This document shows, piece after piece, positions 46,221-59,200 of a DNA stretch of 64,000 nucleotides. The DNA comes from Terramyces sp. JEL0728 (Eukaryota; Chytridiomycota; Chytridiomycetes; Rhizophydiales; Terramycetaceae). The notes under the pieces were generated by a model, which was not told the origin of the DNA, ran no database searches, and saw nothing but the letters and a program-made list of their open reading frames with translations. Each line of letters starts with the position of its first letter. Position 1 is the stretch's first letter. The stretch lies in the NCBI GenBank assembly GCA_027603945.1, contig JADIIU010000014.1:62001-126000 (forward strand). The letters are read 5' to 3'. The translations under genes and the position numbers were made by a program.

Positions 46221-46902
46221 ATGTTGGGAATGGTTCACCAATTCAAAATACAGCCATTGAATTCATTTAAAAGAATGTCCACCAAAGCTACACAGAGGGG
46301 AAAGATGCTGGATGTGCAAATATTTGATCCTTATATTCCACCAGCCAATATTTTCACATTCAATAATTTCATGGAACGAAGCAAGAAGTTCTTTATGGCA
46401 ACAGCAGGGTACTCTTTAATTAACCAAGTGTTGCAATACTGAAATGGAAAGTAAAAGGATGGTCTCCAAAATCATTTGCATTAGCTTCGCAGCAAAAATA
46501 TATTTCAATGAACGAAAGGTTTTCCAAAGGCGACCTTGATGGATTAAAAGAGCTAGTGACAGATGGGATGTTTAGTAAATTAAACCCGGAAATCAAGAAG
46601 GCAAAGGCTATTGGGGAGTATGAATGGAAATATCATGGAGACACGCATCGGCCTAGATTAATTCATGTCAGCCAAGCTAAATTACCAATGCCGGAAGGCG
46701 AAGTTACTATTGTACAAGCTACAGTAGAAATCCAAATCAAACAGGTACCTTGACTTGACATTAGAGCGTTGCGATCTACAGAAACGGTAAAGTAGTAGGA
46801 GGTGATCCCAGCAAGATATTAGATCCAAAAGAATACGTTGTATTTGAAAAATTCATCGATTCTACAGATGATTGGAAAATTAAAGGCAAAATAAACCAAT
46901 AA
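46221..46902 (+). CDS. MRPL45: Mitochondrial large ribosomal subunit protein mL45 (Tim44-like)
   Basis: Exons 46221-46408, 46429-46744, 46765-46902 (213 aa; introns 20 nt). A basic presequence (VHQFKIQPLNSFKRMSTKAT) precedes the Tim44-like domain: FDPYIPPANIF, KWKVKGWSPKSFALASQQKY, RFSKGDLDGLKELVTDGMFS, GEYEWKYHGDTHRPRLIHVS, VAIYRNGKVVGGDP. This is the mL45/Mba1 fold that docks mitoribosomes to the inner membrane. It is convergent with bL32m, stop codons 9 bp apart. Confidence 0.88.
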
Positions 46903-46911
46903 TAGGTTTTA

Positions 46912-47151
46912 TTAGAATACTTTTTTCAAACAATGTCTACATAAATGGTGCATCAATTTATCGTTTCCACAAGCTGGGCATTTTGAGATGTTTCGAAGTG
47001 GTTTTAACCATTTTGAATTCATTCGCATGCGCTTCCTTGAATGTGAAGTCTTTTTCTTTGGTGCTGCTAGTAGAAATCCTGAAAGCCACTCTAGTACTGA
47101 TAATGGGTTTATTAGTGTGTTGGCTGTCAGTGGTTTTAGTATTGCGTTCAT
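46912..47151 (-). CDS. MRPL32: Mitochondrial large ribosomal subunit protein bL32m
   Basis: Single exon, 79 aa. The mature part is unmistakable: AAPKKKTSHSRKRMRMNSKW, then LKPLRNISKCPACGNDKLMH and CRHC, forming the CxxC...CxxC zinc site of bL32m. The first ~30 residues are a presequence that m-AAA protease removes in known systems. Two mitoribosomal genes thus sit tail-to-tail. The ATG at 47151 is preferred; an in-frame extension has no function that I can see. A 19-nt intron-like stretch in the presequence (GTACTA ... TTTCAG) is out of frame if removed and therefore rejected. Confidence 0.93.
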   Translation of the reverse strand: MNAILKPLTANTLINPLSVLEWLSGFLLAAPKKKTSHSRKRMRMNSKWLKPLRNISKCPACGNDKLMHHLCRHCLKKVF

Positions 47152-47287
47152 TAGGATTTGAAAAAAAATATTTTGAGATTGGAAGGTAAATGCAGAAGGG
47201 ATTTAGAGGAGCAACGAGAAATATTGAGACCTGTCTGAGCACAGGATGGTTCACAGCAACAAGTAATAAGGATGATTTATTAAAAAT

Positions 47288-50200
47288 TTAAGCTAGTGTG
47301 GTTAGACATGCAGTTCCTCTCTTGATCCAGAAATCTTGATCAAATCCACCTGCTTTTAATTCTAATGCAATAATAAACGAGGGTCTCTCCCTAGTGCCAG
47401 AGCGTATAGGGAAGATATATAACGGACAGGTGTACATTCCTTTTGCAGCTTTCTTTTTCGCCTCCACTGGCTTGAATAGGATTGCCGGCAATGAAGTTAA
47501 TAGTTCCATTGGCTTTGGTTCTTTCAGGCAGCTGTTCTTTTTATCCCAACTCGCACCTTCCAAGTACAAGTTTCGAATGATAACTCCATCTTTTCCTTGG
47601 AACTGTTGAACTTCTTCGTCTTGCAGCGGTACAAATTCCCATGATAATGCATCCACTGCGATATTGTTTTTTCTCGCTGCTTTTTGCAGCACTGCAGTCA
47701 AGAACCCTGTTGGGAAAGTAAACGCGCCAAGCCAGAACAATTTGGGTTCATTTCTAGATTAGATATTGGTTACCCTTTGGACCATTCATTGAAATGGTCA
47801 ATTCTTTGAATTAAATCACGGATCCAAGATGCCAATGGCTTCAACGAAGAGTATACTCCATTCCAAATAGGAGGCACTTTTCCTTCATATATCGCATTGA
47901 AGGTTTCTTCCAGAGCACTTGTCATCACGACAATACCCTTTATACCATTTTGCAAATCGCCCAGTGACCGTTTCATTTTGGCCAATAGATCGTTGTATCT
48001 CTTGATTTCCTGCAATAAAACAACATTGAATGGATTCATGTCATTCTTGACCATATTGTAGGTGAAATCATAGTCAATCAGCTCTGGGATTCTCTTGGAC
48101 AGGTCTGACGCAGTGGCTAATACCTTTTCTTCTCTGGTCATACCACCACCAGTGCTAACTTGGGGTTGGAGTGATAACAGCGTGTCCAAGATGGCATTTG
48201 ATTCTCTGATCTGTGAAGCAATGTCTGCGTTGGGATGCTGGCCAAATACTTCAGGTTTATCCGCTTGAGGTAATGTAGCAACATATTCTCTAAATGCTTG
48301 CAGATCAGACGCATCTGGAATGTAATATTGCGGCAGTGACGATAATTTGAATTGCGGCGTAGTAATAGCCTCGTCATTAAACGAGTGATTGATGTAACTG
48401 CGCAGCACTCTTCTATCCCAATCGTCAGTTACTCTACCACCATAGTTTGCTTCTGCAATCAGATATTTGAGAGCTTCCCAAGGGGTTTCTTGATATTCTT
48501 CAAGCAAAACTACTGTCAAATTTTCACATATATCGAAATCAGAGTCGTTAAAGTCACAAACAACATTCCATCCCAAAGTCAAAAACTTTCTCCTTTCCAG
48601 CAATACACTATGGAAGAAACATAGAGCAAATAGTAGTGGCCTGTAAACTGTTTGTTTAGAACACCGGCTAAATGCTTCTTCCGTGATGATTGTCGTAAAT
48701 AGCCGTGTCAAGTTTGCTTTCAAACCTTTTGGTGGTTCAGTAGTCATCTTTAACCCAGATTGCAGGATTGAAATTGGGAACTGTGGATGAGGGCTGCTGG
48801 AAAGCCAAATTCGGAAATCAGGATGCGGTTTTTCGTTTGGTATGCTTTCAATAATTTTATCCAATTGGCCCATGTATGAAATCGACAGGTGACAGTTTGC
48901 CAAGAATACCCAGTTCCCATTCTTCAGCCCTTCTTGAATTAATTTGGTAGCTTTTGGTGCTTGCCCTTGCCCGAGTGAAATGTAGTTGAACCTTTCTCCC
49001 ATATCCTTCTTTTGTGCCAGCTGTTGGAGCGACAAAGTCGGGTCTACACCAGGAGACAGCACAAAGATCAATGGGGTTCTTGGAGACGAATCAGATAGCA
49101 CATCCCCAATATCCAAGATCGGAGGTTCAACGAATTTCTGGCCCAAGTTATTTGCAATGAAAGAAGTAGCACAGAAAATAACTCTATCTGGACGAATAGA
49201 GCGCACAACCAACATCTTTTGCAAGTCGTTTAACTTGTTTTCCCAGTCCCCAGGCAAGGCAAGTTCGTCAGGCTGTTCGCTCAAAAACCAATTTTTCCAG
49301 TCCCTTTCATTTTGCTCTAACGAGCTGATAATCCCTGCTAGGGCTGGTATTCCTTCTAACTCGGTCAAATTGTCCCAAGACTCTTCTGTAATCCAGTCTG
49401 AAGATGGGTTTGGTGCCTGGGCATCCTTGTCCAATACTTGACCACCTCGCAAGAAGAAATCGTATTCTTGCTTGTTCAGTTTCGAGCCTGCTTCCAAGAT
49501 CTTTACCGCCATTTGCAGCGAGAATAGGATTTTGTGTTTTTCAAACAATCCTCTACATGTGTTTTTGTAGACAGAGTAGGTATGATATTCGTTTAAACTT
49601 GCGATTCTCTCTGATAAATCTTCATTCTTTTTGGCCTTTGAAATGGATTTATCAAACAATTCAATGTAAGCTTCAAGCGAGAATTGATACATTGGGTCAA
49701 CTGTTGACATATCGTTGAGAACAAAGTATAAAATAGATGCTCTCTGAGCTGCGGGTCTGTATCCTTCTCTGGCAACATCAATTCTTTTTTCAGTCTACGA
49801 TTGAGTCGATGCTTTACCTGTTCAGAAATAACCAATTGCTGTGTAACCTCTTCTGCTATAGATTTTGATGACTGAAGGGTATTTACAAGTTTTTCGTCGT
49901 CCAAGAGAGAACCTTGGGCGGTACTCAAAAGGTAAAGAATCTCGTCTTCTAACTCTACCAACTTTCTCTTTGCTGCCGCCATACTTGTAACCAGATTGGA
50001 TTTCTGCTCTTCTAGTTCTGGTCTTTCTCTTCTAACCAATATACCCAGCAACTGATCTTCAAGCCCCTTTTCTTTTACCGCAAAGTTGACTATAGTAACC
50101 TTGGCAAAGATTTCAGGCGAATACTTTGGATTTGCCATTTTGGTTGTTATGTAGAATCTAAAGTCTGGATTGTATTCAATTTCCTTTTCGCCGAGCTTCA

Positions 50201-53200
50201 TAATAAGCATTCCGCCTTTCTTTACAACACTCTTGTTCAAAATAGGATCTAAAGCTGGGTCGATAACTTCTCCAACGCCTTGTAAAATAACTGGTGAACC
50301 AAACTGTATTGCATTCTCAAGAGTTCTCAGGAAATCTGTCTGCTTCAAATCTATAATTTTCAAGTCTCGCTTCTTCTCCATATTTCTGATCCAAAAATTG
50401 GCTTGCCCTTGAGGGTCAATCATCAATGGCCATCTACGACCTCTGGTTACGATAATGCCGTTTTCGGCAGAGAATGCATCACTAGGGAGGCCTTGAATAT
50501 TCCAATCTCTGATATCTGTTTGCTTTCCGATAAAAGCATCAAAAGAGAAATCCGGACTAAATGGGATTTCTAATGCTTTAATTTGGGCAAGCCAAACGCC
50601 ATTGACCAATCTTTGACGATATGCTGTATTGAATGGCCCAGCATATGACATGAAGGCGGCTGCAAGCAAACAGTCTCCAGGTAGATATCGCATTGCATCC
50701 TCGTACCGCTTGATACTTTTTTCCCAGCGATCTCGTTCACCAGCCAAGCCAGAAACTAATTTTTCAGCACGCAAAAGCTTCAATTCAGTTTGTTCGGATT
50801 CAATACGAAGCTTTTCCTTTAATTCTGCCTTTTCATCATATTGGTTTTTTAAATCGAGCAGTTTCTCTTGGATTTCTTGAAGTTTAGCCTTTGCTTCTTT
50901 TAGAGTTTTCTGCTTCTTCTCTAAAGTTTCAGTAGCTAGCCGCAGCTTTTCTTTCTTTGGTGCTACCTGTCTGAATATAATGCCTGCGATTAGGAATTAA
51001 TTACCGTAGGTTTCCATAGCTCTCACCCACATACACAGAGATTTGGATGCTCCAGACACTCTGCCAACAATATCGGGTTGGAAGTTTTCATCAGCACAAA
51101 ACTGTGAGATTCGCTTGAGGATTTTGTCTGAAATATTATCCTTGTCAAACCCAACCAACTGCTTGATAAAGTTGGGATTGCCAAGCTGTCTTTTTGCTTC
51201 ATCCCATGTTGGTTCGCATTTTTTCAATACCATCACAGCCTCCATTACCTTTTCCACCAGCGGAGGAGGCTTACCATAGGACCTAATTTCGTTCAAATCC
51301 TTTTTGTTGATATTTTCCAAGGCTTTAGTAGCAGCATTCAGAGCCGGGAGTGCTTGGTCTAAATCAGCCTGAGCAGCATCAGCTACAAGCTTTACTTCTG
51401 CTTCTTCCACCCCAAGCTTTTCCGCTTTTGCAGAAACACTTTTTGCTGTATCGTCGGCTTCGCGCTTCTGTTGTACAATGACAACCAGGAAATCTACATT
51501 AAAGAGAAATACCTTCACACTGTTTCTGGAACTGAGCAACTTGCTTTTTGCTAACTTCTAGCTCTACCGAAATCTTCTGGACATTTTCTCTTGTATCATC
51601 GAGTTTGCTCAGCCCGTTTCTTAACTTTGAAGCAGCATCGCCTATCTCTTTACGTTTTTCTTTCAGCAAATCTCTATAGCCATTCACCAGCTCCAAATAA
51701 TTGATTGGAGTGACATAATTGTAACGCTTCAATTCTTCAATCATGCGCAGTGATGTTTCCACTACCGACATATGAACTGATACAAACACCTGAGATACAC
51801 CTTTTTTAATTTGCTCTGTTCCAAGGTCAATGTCAGCAAGATATTTAGTTGCAACTTCCAGCAAGGCGTCGTCCGGCCACTCTGAGAACCAATCGATTGT
51901 CATACAGTTAACAAGGGATGGGAACATTCGAAGTCTTTTTCTGAAGGTTTCTCCGACTGGACTCATACACAGCACGATATGCAGGTTCTGGCGTACTCTT
52001 TCAATGAATAGACTGAAGAGCTGATCGCCGCTTTCTCCGCCTTTGCTTAAAGCTTGCATGCTATTCTTAATTTCTGGCAGCTCATCAGCAGCAAATAGAT
52101 TAGGAACCTATGGTTAGCTCTAAAAACCTCGCCGCTGCTCAAGATATTACTCAAGTCCTCCAAGAAGCTTTCATTGATGATCTGTGCGTCTGTTAGCAAG
52201 AAAACGGTTGGTTTGTTATCCAGCCCAGTTAATCTGTACAGTTTTTTCAAATCTTCTCTGAACTCTGTATGGCGGTAGTTCTTTGAAATTTTGATTTGGA
52301 AAACATTGGTCTGGACTAAATATGCAGCAAGCCTGCTTAAAGATTGCCGTCCGGAGCCTCCAACGCCAATTAAGAATACATTGCCATTTGGTAGACGAAG
52401 AACACGTGTAATTCTACAAATGTGCTCTATCGCGTCATAGAATAGTACAAGATCTACTTGCACGAATCCTGGTTCACTGTTGTATTCTACAAGCTTTTCT
52501 TCAATGAAAGACTTTAGTTTGTCTGTGTTGGTAATTTCTTCGTAGTGTGGATTATCACTAATTCCAATTGTTAGAAAGTCCCCAAATATTGGATACTTTT
52601 TGTTGCATCCCAGCTGGATCAAAGAAGAATTGAAATGTGCAATTATTTTGTCATCTATCAACTTTCTGAAGAATTCTCTGTCCGGTTTATCAATCAAACG
52701 ATCTCCAAATACTCTAACCATTTCATGAATCCACAATTTAATCATTGAGTCTCTAGAGTCGTAATATTCCTTGTTTGAACGCATCATTCCTTGGAAAACT
52801 TTGGAAATATCCCTCAAGTTAAACAGATAGTGGATCTTTGCTGGAGTTGGGAGCAATTGAGTGCTGAAAATATTGAAAATTTCGATTGTAGCCAAAGTGA
52901 TCAAATCGCCCAGTGGTTTTACATCTTCTTCAAAATCTTGCAATTTCTGGTTCAGAATGGTAAAGAATATTCTGTTGATTGAACTTTCATTCGGGAATGT
53001 CATATTTAGGACGGTAAACCTAGCTTGGATTCTTGGACTCAACACATTCCTCCCACCTCCAGGTGGCCCCATTGCTGCCGCTAGGAAAATATCGTTGAAG
53101 TATTTTAGACCTTGTTTTTGTCTATCATAAGCAAATCCATAATCCATGTAGTGCTTGATAAATTCCAGTGGGGGCTGCGATCCAAATGTGTCCTTCATTG

Positions 53201-56200
53201 GCATGTTGAAATCATCTATAAAGGTGAGCATTGCCTTTCCTCCAATTGGGACAAATACGTTCTTTGTCCTTTTCTCCAGCTTTCCTTCTATAATATTCTG
53301 CACGCCATTCGAAGTAGTTTGAGCAGACATATTGATTAATAAAATATTAAAGCTTGTATCAGGTGTGAAGATTGAGTTATGAACCATGGCGGTCTTTCCT
53401 GTACCGACATCGCCCACAAGCAGCACAGGCTTTCTCTTGTTTACCAAAGCTCTGAAAATGAATTCATTTCTTATAGTATCGACTGTGGGAACAAATATCT
53501 TGTAGTACGGAATTGATGTAGAATATCTCCAACTCGTAGGCAGCTTGTCCTCCCAAGGTGTCCAAACTTTATTGGTTTTGTCAACCTGATACTCAAACAC
53601 AGTGTCTTTACTTGGGAACTGGCCTTCTATTTCACGAAGGAAAGAGTCAAACTTCTTTCTGCTTTCCTGAGTTAATGAACCGCCAAGAGCCCAAATAACC
53701 GAGAAAAGGAACCACAGTTCAATCATTCTACCGTACGAATCCGTTTCATCAGGATTGACACCGTTTTCCAATGTGGCTACCGAGTCGAACAAGGTACAGA
53801 AAGACTGAATTGCAGCAGATTCGGGGACTGGAACAAACTGGGAACATGTTCTTCTAAATTCAAGCAGCTGTGCAAGATACTTGTCCGATAATCTTCTGAG
53901 TAAATCAATGGATGATTTGTCTTCTCTGACTGCAATCCACGAATCCAGATAGGGTCTCCAACCGAGATACTGGTAATCAGTATAGATCATACCACAGCGA
54001 CTGACTGTAGCAGGCGAAGCAGTTGATAGATTTTCGACTTCAAAAAGCAGCGATACCTGCTCGGGCAACGCTATTCTTTCCCCGTTAATTAAAGTCAGCA
54101 CTTTGTTATCATCCAGAACTGTGTTCATTGATTCAATCCATAGTGTATCAACCGGTCCATCCAAAACTATCCACTTTTGATCCTTCTTGTCATCTGAGCA
54201 CGCATTTCGCATCACTGTAGAGAGAACACCGTCTGTCCATTCGTTAGTGTTGATATTAAACTCGCCATAAAGTTCGGTCAAAGACAGTGCTTTTGGATTG
54301 AGAGGATAGAATTTTGCTGGTACAAATTGGTCAGGATTCGTTTTAGCAAGTCGGTTCAGCGTGCTTTGGAGTAATTTCCACGAGGTAGATTTTCCAGACC
54401 CGGTTTCCCCCACAATCATGACCCCGTGTCTGCTGCACTTGGTTTCATAGAGCTGAATCACTTTGAGATAGGCGATTTCAACAGGTTGGATGTTGGCCAG
54501 CTTCATTTCTTCCGTGATGGCATTTTTCATTACAGAATAGTCAAACTGCACTGCTTCGACACCTGGGAACAAATCCGACAGCATGGAAGTAAATAATGGC
54601 ACATCTTCAGCTGTAAGCTTTGGAATATTGTTGTCCCTCATGGCCATGTACAAAACGACTTCATCAGAAACATTTGGATCCTGGCGTTTCTTGCTGCCGG
54701 CTGAACGTAGACAAGTAGTCAGTGCTCTCAAACCAAAATCATAATGGTCTTGCTTTGAAAGTTGCTGGATAGAAAGCTTGTAGAGGGTATCAGCCTTTTT
54801 GGCCAAAACTCTAGTGTTGGAAAACCCTTCAGCAAAAAGCATAATTTCGGCAATTAAGGCAGTATCGGGAACCATCATGGACACGGGTCTGAATAAGGAT
54901 TTCAAGTTGTCTGGCAACTCTACACGGCCTGCATACCCCTGATATTAATTATAGTTTACAGGATTCATGGTGATAAATATACCAGCAGAAGTATTTAGTC
55001 TGATTTCCTTTCCTTCAAAAACAAAATGAGACACTTTACGAGAGATTGCGGTCAAGATACATGAAATCTGAAGCGCAACGACAGACAATACTTCGATATC
55101 AATACGATTGAACTCATCAAAACACCCCCATGCACCAGTCTGCACCAATCCGCTGAACATTCTTCCTATGGACTTATAGTCCAAGGCATCGGAACAGTTG
55201 AACACAATTACGTATTTGCCTAGTCCCTTGCCCAAATCTTTCACTGTTTCTGTTTTCCCAGTCCCTGCTGGGCCTTGAGGACTACCACCTCTAAAGAGGT
55301 GAAGAGCAGTAGTCAAGGTCATATAGCAACGGTCAGTTAGAGGGGTGATGACTAATCTGCCGCTGTTGCCGAGATATTCGTATCCATATCTAAAATGGGT
55401 ATTAATCTGTTTGATATAGCAGTCGTCTTCTTCTTTGCCTTCCTTTTCCCAATAGAAACGCAGTTGGCTGAGCCATTCAAAAGCATTAACATTAGAGCAG
55501 TTGCTTTTGACCATTTTTTCTATGACATCCCTGGAGTGCACTTCGATGGTAATTAAAGCAATTAGTTTTTTTCGATCGACTTTGCTAATGGGCATTCTGA
55601 CCAGATCTGCAAACTTTTTGAGACTAGATATTTGCTTTTTCTTCAAGGTTTTCATTGCGGTTTTATCTCCCTTTTCCATTTCGATCAAGCTTTTAGTACA
55701 ATCGGACGTCCATTGAATCAATCCGGAACAAATTAGAAGCATGCCAGCCCAATCTTTCAGCCATTTGTCTTTTTTCGCCTTCTTCAAGTTGGACAGACAT
55801 CCGCCCATGAGTTTTCTTAATGTTGATATCATCATGTTTTCAATATCTATCAACCATATTTCTACCGGACCCTCTACTAGAACCGGGTTGGTAAAAGGAA
55901 CATATTCACCATCGCCAGAATGCATACCTATTGCTTCATTATGGCGTCTACCATCCACCCCCGCCATATTCAACTCCAATTTGTGGAGATTATCAAAGCA
56001 CTTCTTTAGATGAGGCTGGACAGAGTTTGGATCTTTTGCTTGGCCAAGAATTTCGAGCAAATCATCGTTTGATAAAAAGTAGAAACGAGGGAAAGATTGC
56101 CGTTTGGTTTCAAGGTACATGTCGAGAGACTTTTGAATTTTCTCTAGCTGTGCGTTCATGTCCACCAATTGCTCTAGCAAACCAGCTTGGTGGGTGATTT

Positions 56201-59200
56201 TCAAGACATTTTTATCTTTTAGTATTTGGGTCATGATTTTTTTGAAAGCTGCGTTCACTTGGTCAAATACTGCGGATTCTTTTGGAAGCTGTTTTCTAAT
56301 ATCTTCAGTCCCCACAAAGATATTTTCCAAATACATCCATTGTCTTTGAACCATTAGGAGCGTTTCTACAACTTCGACAATGAGAGATAAGCTCCTTTCC
56401 CAATGGTCACATTGTGCTTCAAATGCCTTGAAAAATTTCGAAGCTTTCATTGTTGAAATTGTAACTTGATTATCTTCGAGCAACTCGAAAATCGGATCAG
56501 TGCTTCTAATTTTGTAATAGCCCTTCTCTTCTTTGTAAGGAACAATATCGATTTCCAATTGAGCCCAGGCGTCAGCAATAGTTTGCAGTCCTTGTTCAAT
56601 TGACAATTCTTTGGTAGCTGCCACTGACAATGCGGCGATGCTTTCCGTATGCTGATCTAGACCCAAATCCAAGATTTTATCCAGCGTAAAGTCATTGTCC
56701 GTTATTGAGAATGTCTTTCCAATTTCATCCATAATCATGTTCCAATGTCTTTCTCTCATTGCGGGGTTTCGAAGGTCGAGCAGCAAAGGTATGGTTCGTT
56801 TGGTTTGATTGACTTTTTCCTTCAAGGAGGAAAACACCTCCCAGTCCTTTACTTCTTTCGACATTTTAGTCAATCGCTTTGCAAACTTTTGCACGGTTTC
56901 TTCCATCTCAGCACCGTCCAATTGCAAGAAATACTTTGATTTCCATCCACCGTACACATTACCCCATTCTTGCGCTGCAGTCCATACTTGTGTCAAGAGC
57001 TCGATATCAGCCGTGACAATTTCCATATCCTTTGATGGATTATGTTCGATTTTGAACACTGCCAGGCCTTTTCGAAGATTTTTTTCAGAGTTTGCAGCGT
57101 TTGCAAGCATTCTTCGGTAATCACCAATACTCTTCATTGCTTTTTCCACAGAAAGGTCGGAGGTAAATGGACCTTTGGAGTTGAAATCGTCTTTGATATA
57201 CACAACAGACTTTGCAAACTCATCTGCTGAATTCATTAATTCTGCCCTGAATTTGGACTTTGATTCGTGCAGCTGTTTGTCCGCGAACGCAATAGTTTCT
57301 TGGAACTGTGTCCACACCTCTGGCAACCCTTGGAGTTTGGTTTTTTCCTCTTCTTTGACTTGAACTTCGTATTTCTCTAGAATTTCATACATTTCTCTGA
57401 TAGGTGGGAACTGGGTTTCAATTTTCACAATATCCCCTTGAAGCTGATTGAGCAAAGCAAGTCCGTCGCTTAGCTGGTCTAGATCTTTTGGGGGAGTACG
57501 AAGCTTTTCGGTTGTTTTTGAAAACATTTCAAATAATGCATTCAAATCGGTAATTGCATTTTGATTCAGCAGGGTCGTTAGTTTGCTTTGCCATGCACTG
57601 CAGTGGGATACTAAGGAGTGTTTCAGCAAAGAGCAGTCGAGTCTCACAAAATTAATGTTTGACAATGTTTCCTCCTTCTGAACATTGTTTGCCACTTCAT
57701 TATATCGGTTAATATCGGCATCAAAAGTTGACAGTGCGGGTTTGAGCTTTGCATATCTTCGAATAAACGCATCCTTGTTGATTTCCCAGATTTCTTTATA
57801 GGTGTCCCAATATTTCAGATATGTTTGACATTTTGTAGCATTGTTGGACATTCCATTTTGGATGTGGACAAAGATCTTTAGCACATCGGCTTCAGCTGCT
57901 ATAATATCATAGAACCTAGAAGCATTCTGGTTAGCGTCAGGTGTCAATCTCTGAGTTAATCTTGGTATAATTGAAATCGTAGAAATCATTTCTCTTGCTG
58001 TGGTGTTTAATGAATCTTGCAATTTGGCAAAAGTTGGGCTAAATTCCACCTTTTGACTGTCTAGGACGACGTTAACTTTAAACAGAGGATGGATTTCTCC
58101 CCCACCTTCTCTATTCTTTCCTTCACCATTAATCGCTTTAGACACTTCCGACAACGACTTTTTGACCGTAACCCGCAAAGCTTGTTCGATTTTGTTGTCG
58201 ATTCCTTCAATATATTTGTACCAATACCCTTGCACGTCTCTTCCGTCATTCTTAAAAATCTCGTATGAGGACTGGAGCGTTTCAACGATGCTTTCGTAAA
58301 ACAAAGCTATTTTGCTTTGCACCTTCTTTTGATGCTGGGTCTGACTAATTTCAAATGCATCCAATTCGTATATCCTCTTGTTTTCAATTTCCAATAACGA
58401 AGTGAGTGAAATCGAATTGCAATGTTGTTGAATAATCGCATTGTTCCTAAGGAATTCAGACACAGTCTTTTGAACATCAGTCAAATGCCTTCTGCATTCT
58501 TTAATGAAAAATTCAGTGACTCCTTTGGAATCCCAAGTGAGGGTAGTTAGACCAGGGTTAATTTTCCTGTCCAGAAAGCGGATTCTTTCTCTGAATAGCA
58601 AATGCTCCTGGGGAGATAGAGTTTCGATAATGTCATTGAAATCCCTAACTACCAATAAAACATTTTCCCTAAGAATCCGCAATTCTTCCTTCTTTCCGTA
58701 AATTTCCTGCACATGAAATGGAACATCGCACTTGAGCTTTTGGAAGTATGCCAGTTCTGAAAACAGCCTAACCAAATCTTTGTCAAATTTAACTTGTAGT
58801 GTCTGGCCTGGACCACGAATTAGCAGGACATCGTTGAGCTTTAAATGTAGCTCTGTGCTGATGCTATTTGCCCATTCTAAATGAGTTTTTGAGATATAAT
58901 CTTCCAAAGATGCCACTAAGAGATCATATTGAATTTTTGCTTCCTGGCTCAATGTCGACTGTTGCAGGTAGTAAGCACTGGTCAATGCGTTCATAGGAGA
59001 ATTTATTCGCAAGAGCAGCGATTTTGCCCAATAGGCAGACCCTGAATAATCTGGCTGCGTCCTAAGTATCTGGGGAGTTTTACGATTGGTTTCAAATTCA
59101 ATTTTGACAGCATTGAGTTCTTGAAGCAATAGTTGATACGCATCACTAGTCTTCTTTTCTACCGTTCGCTTGATTGCTTCACGCTTGGCTAAGTGATGGA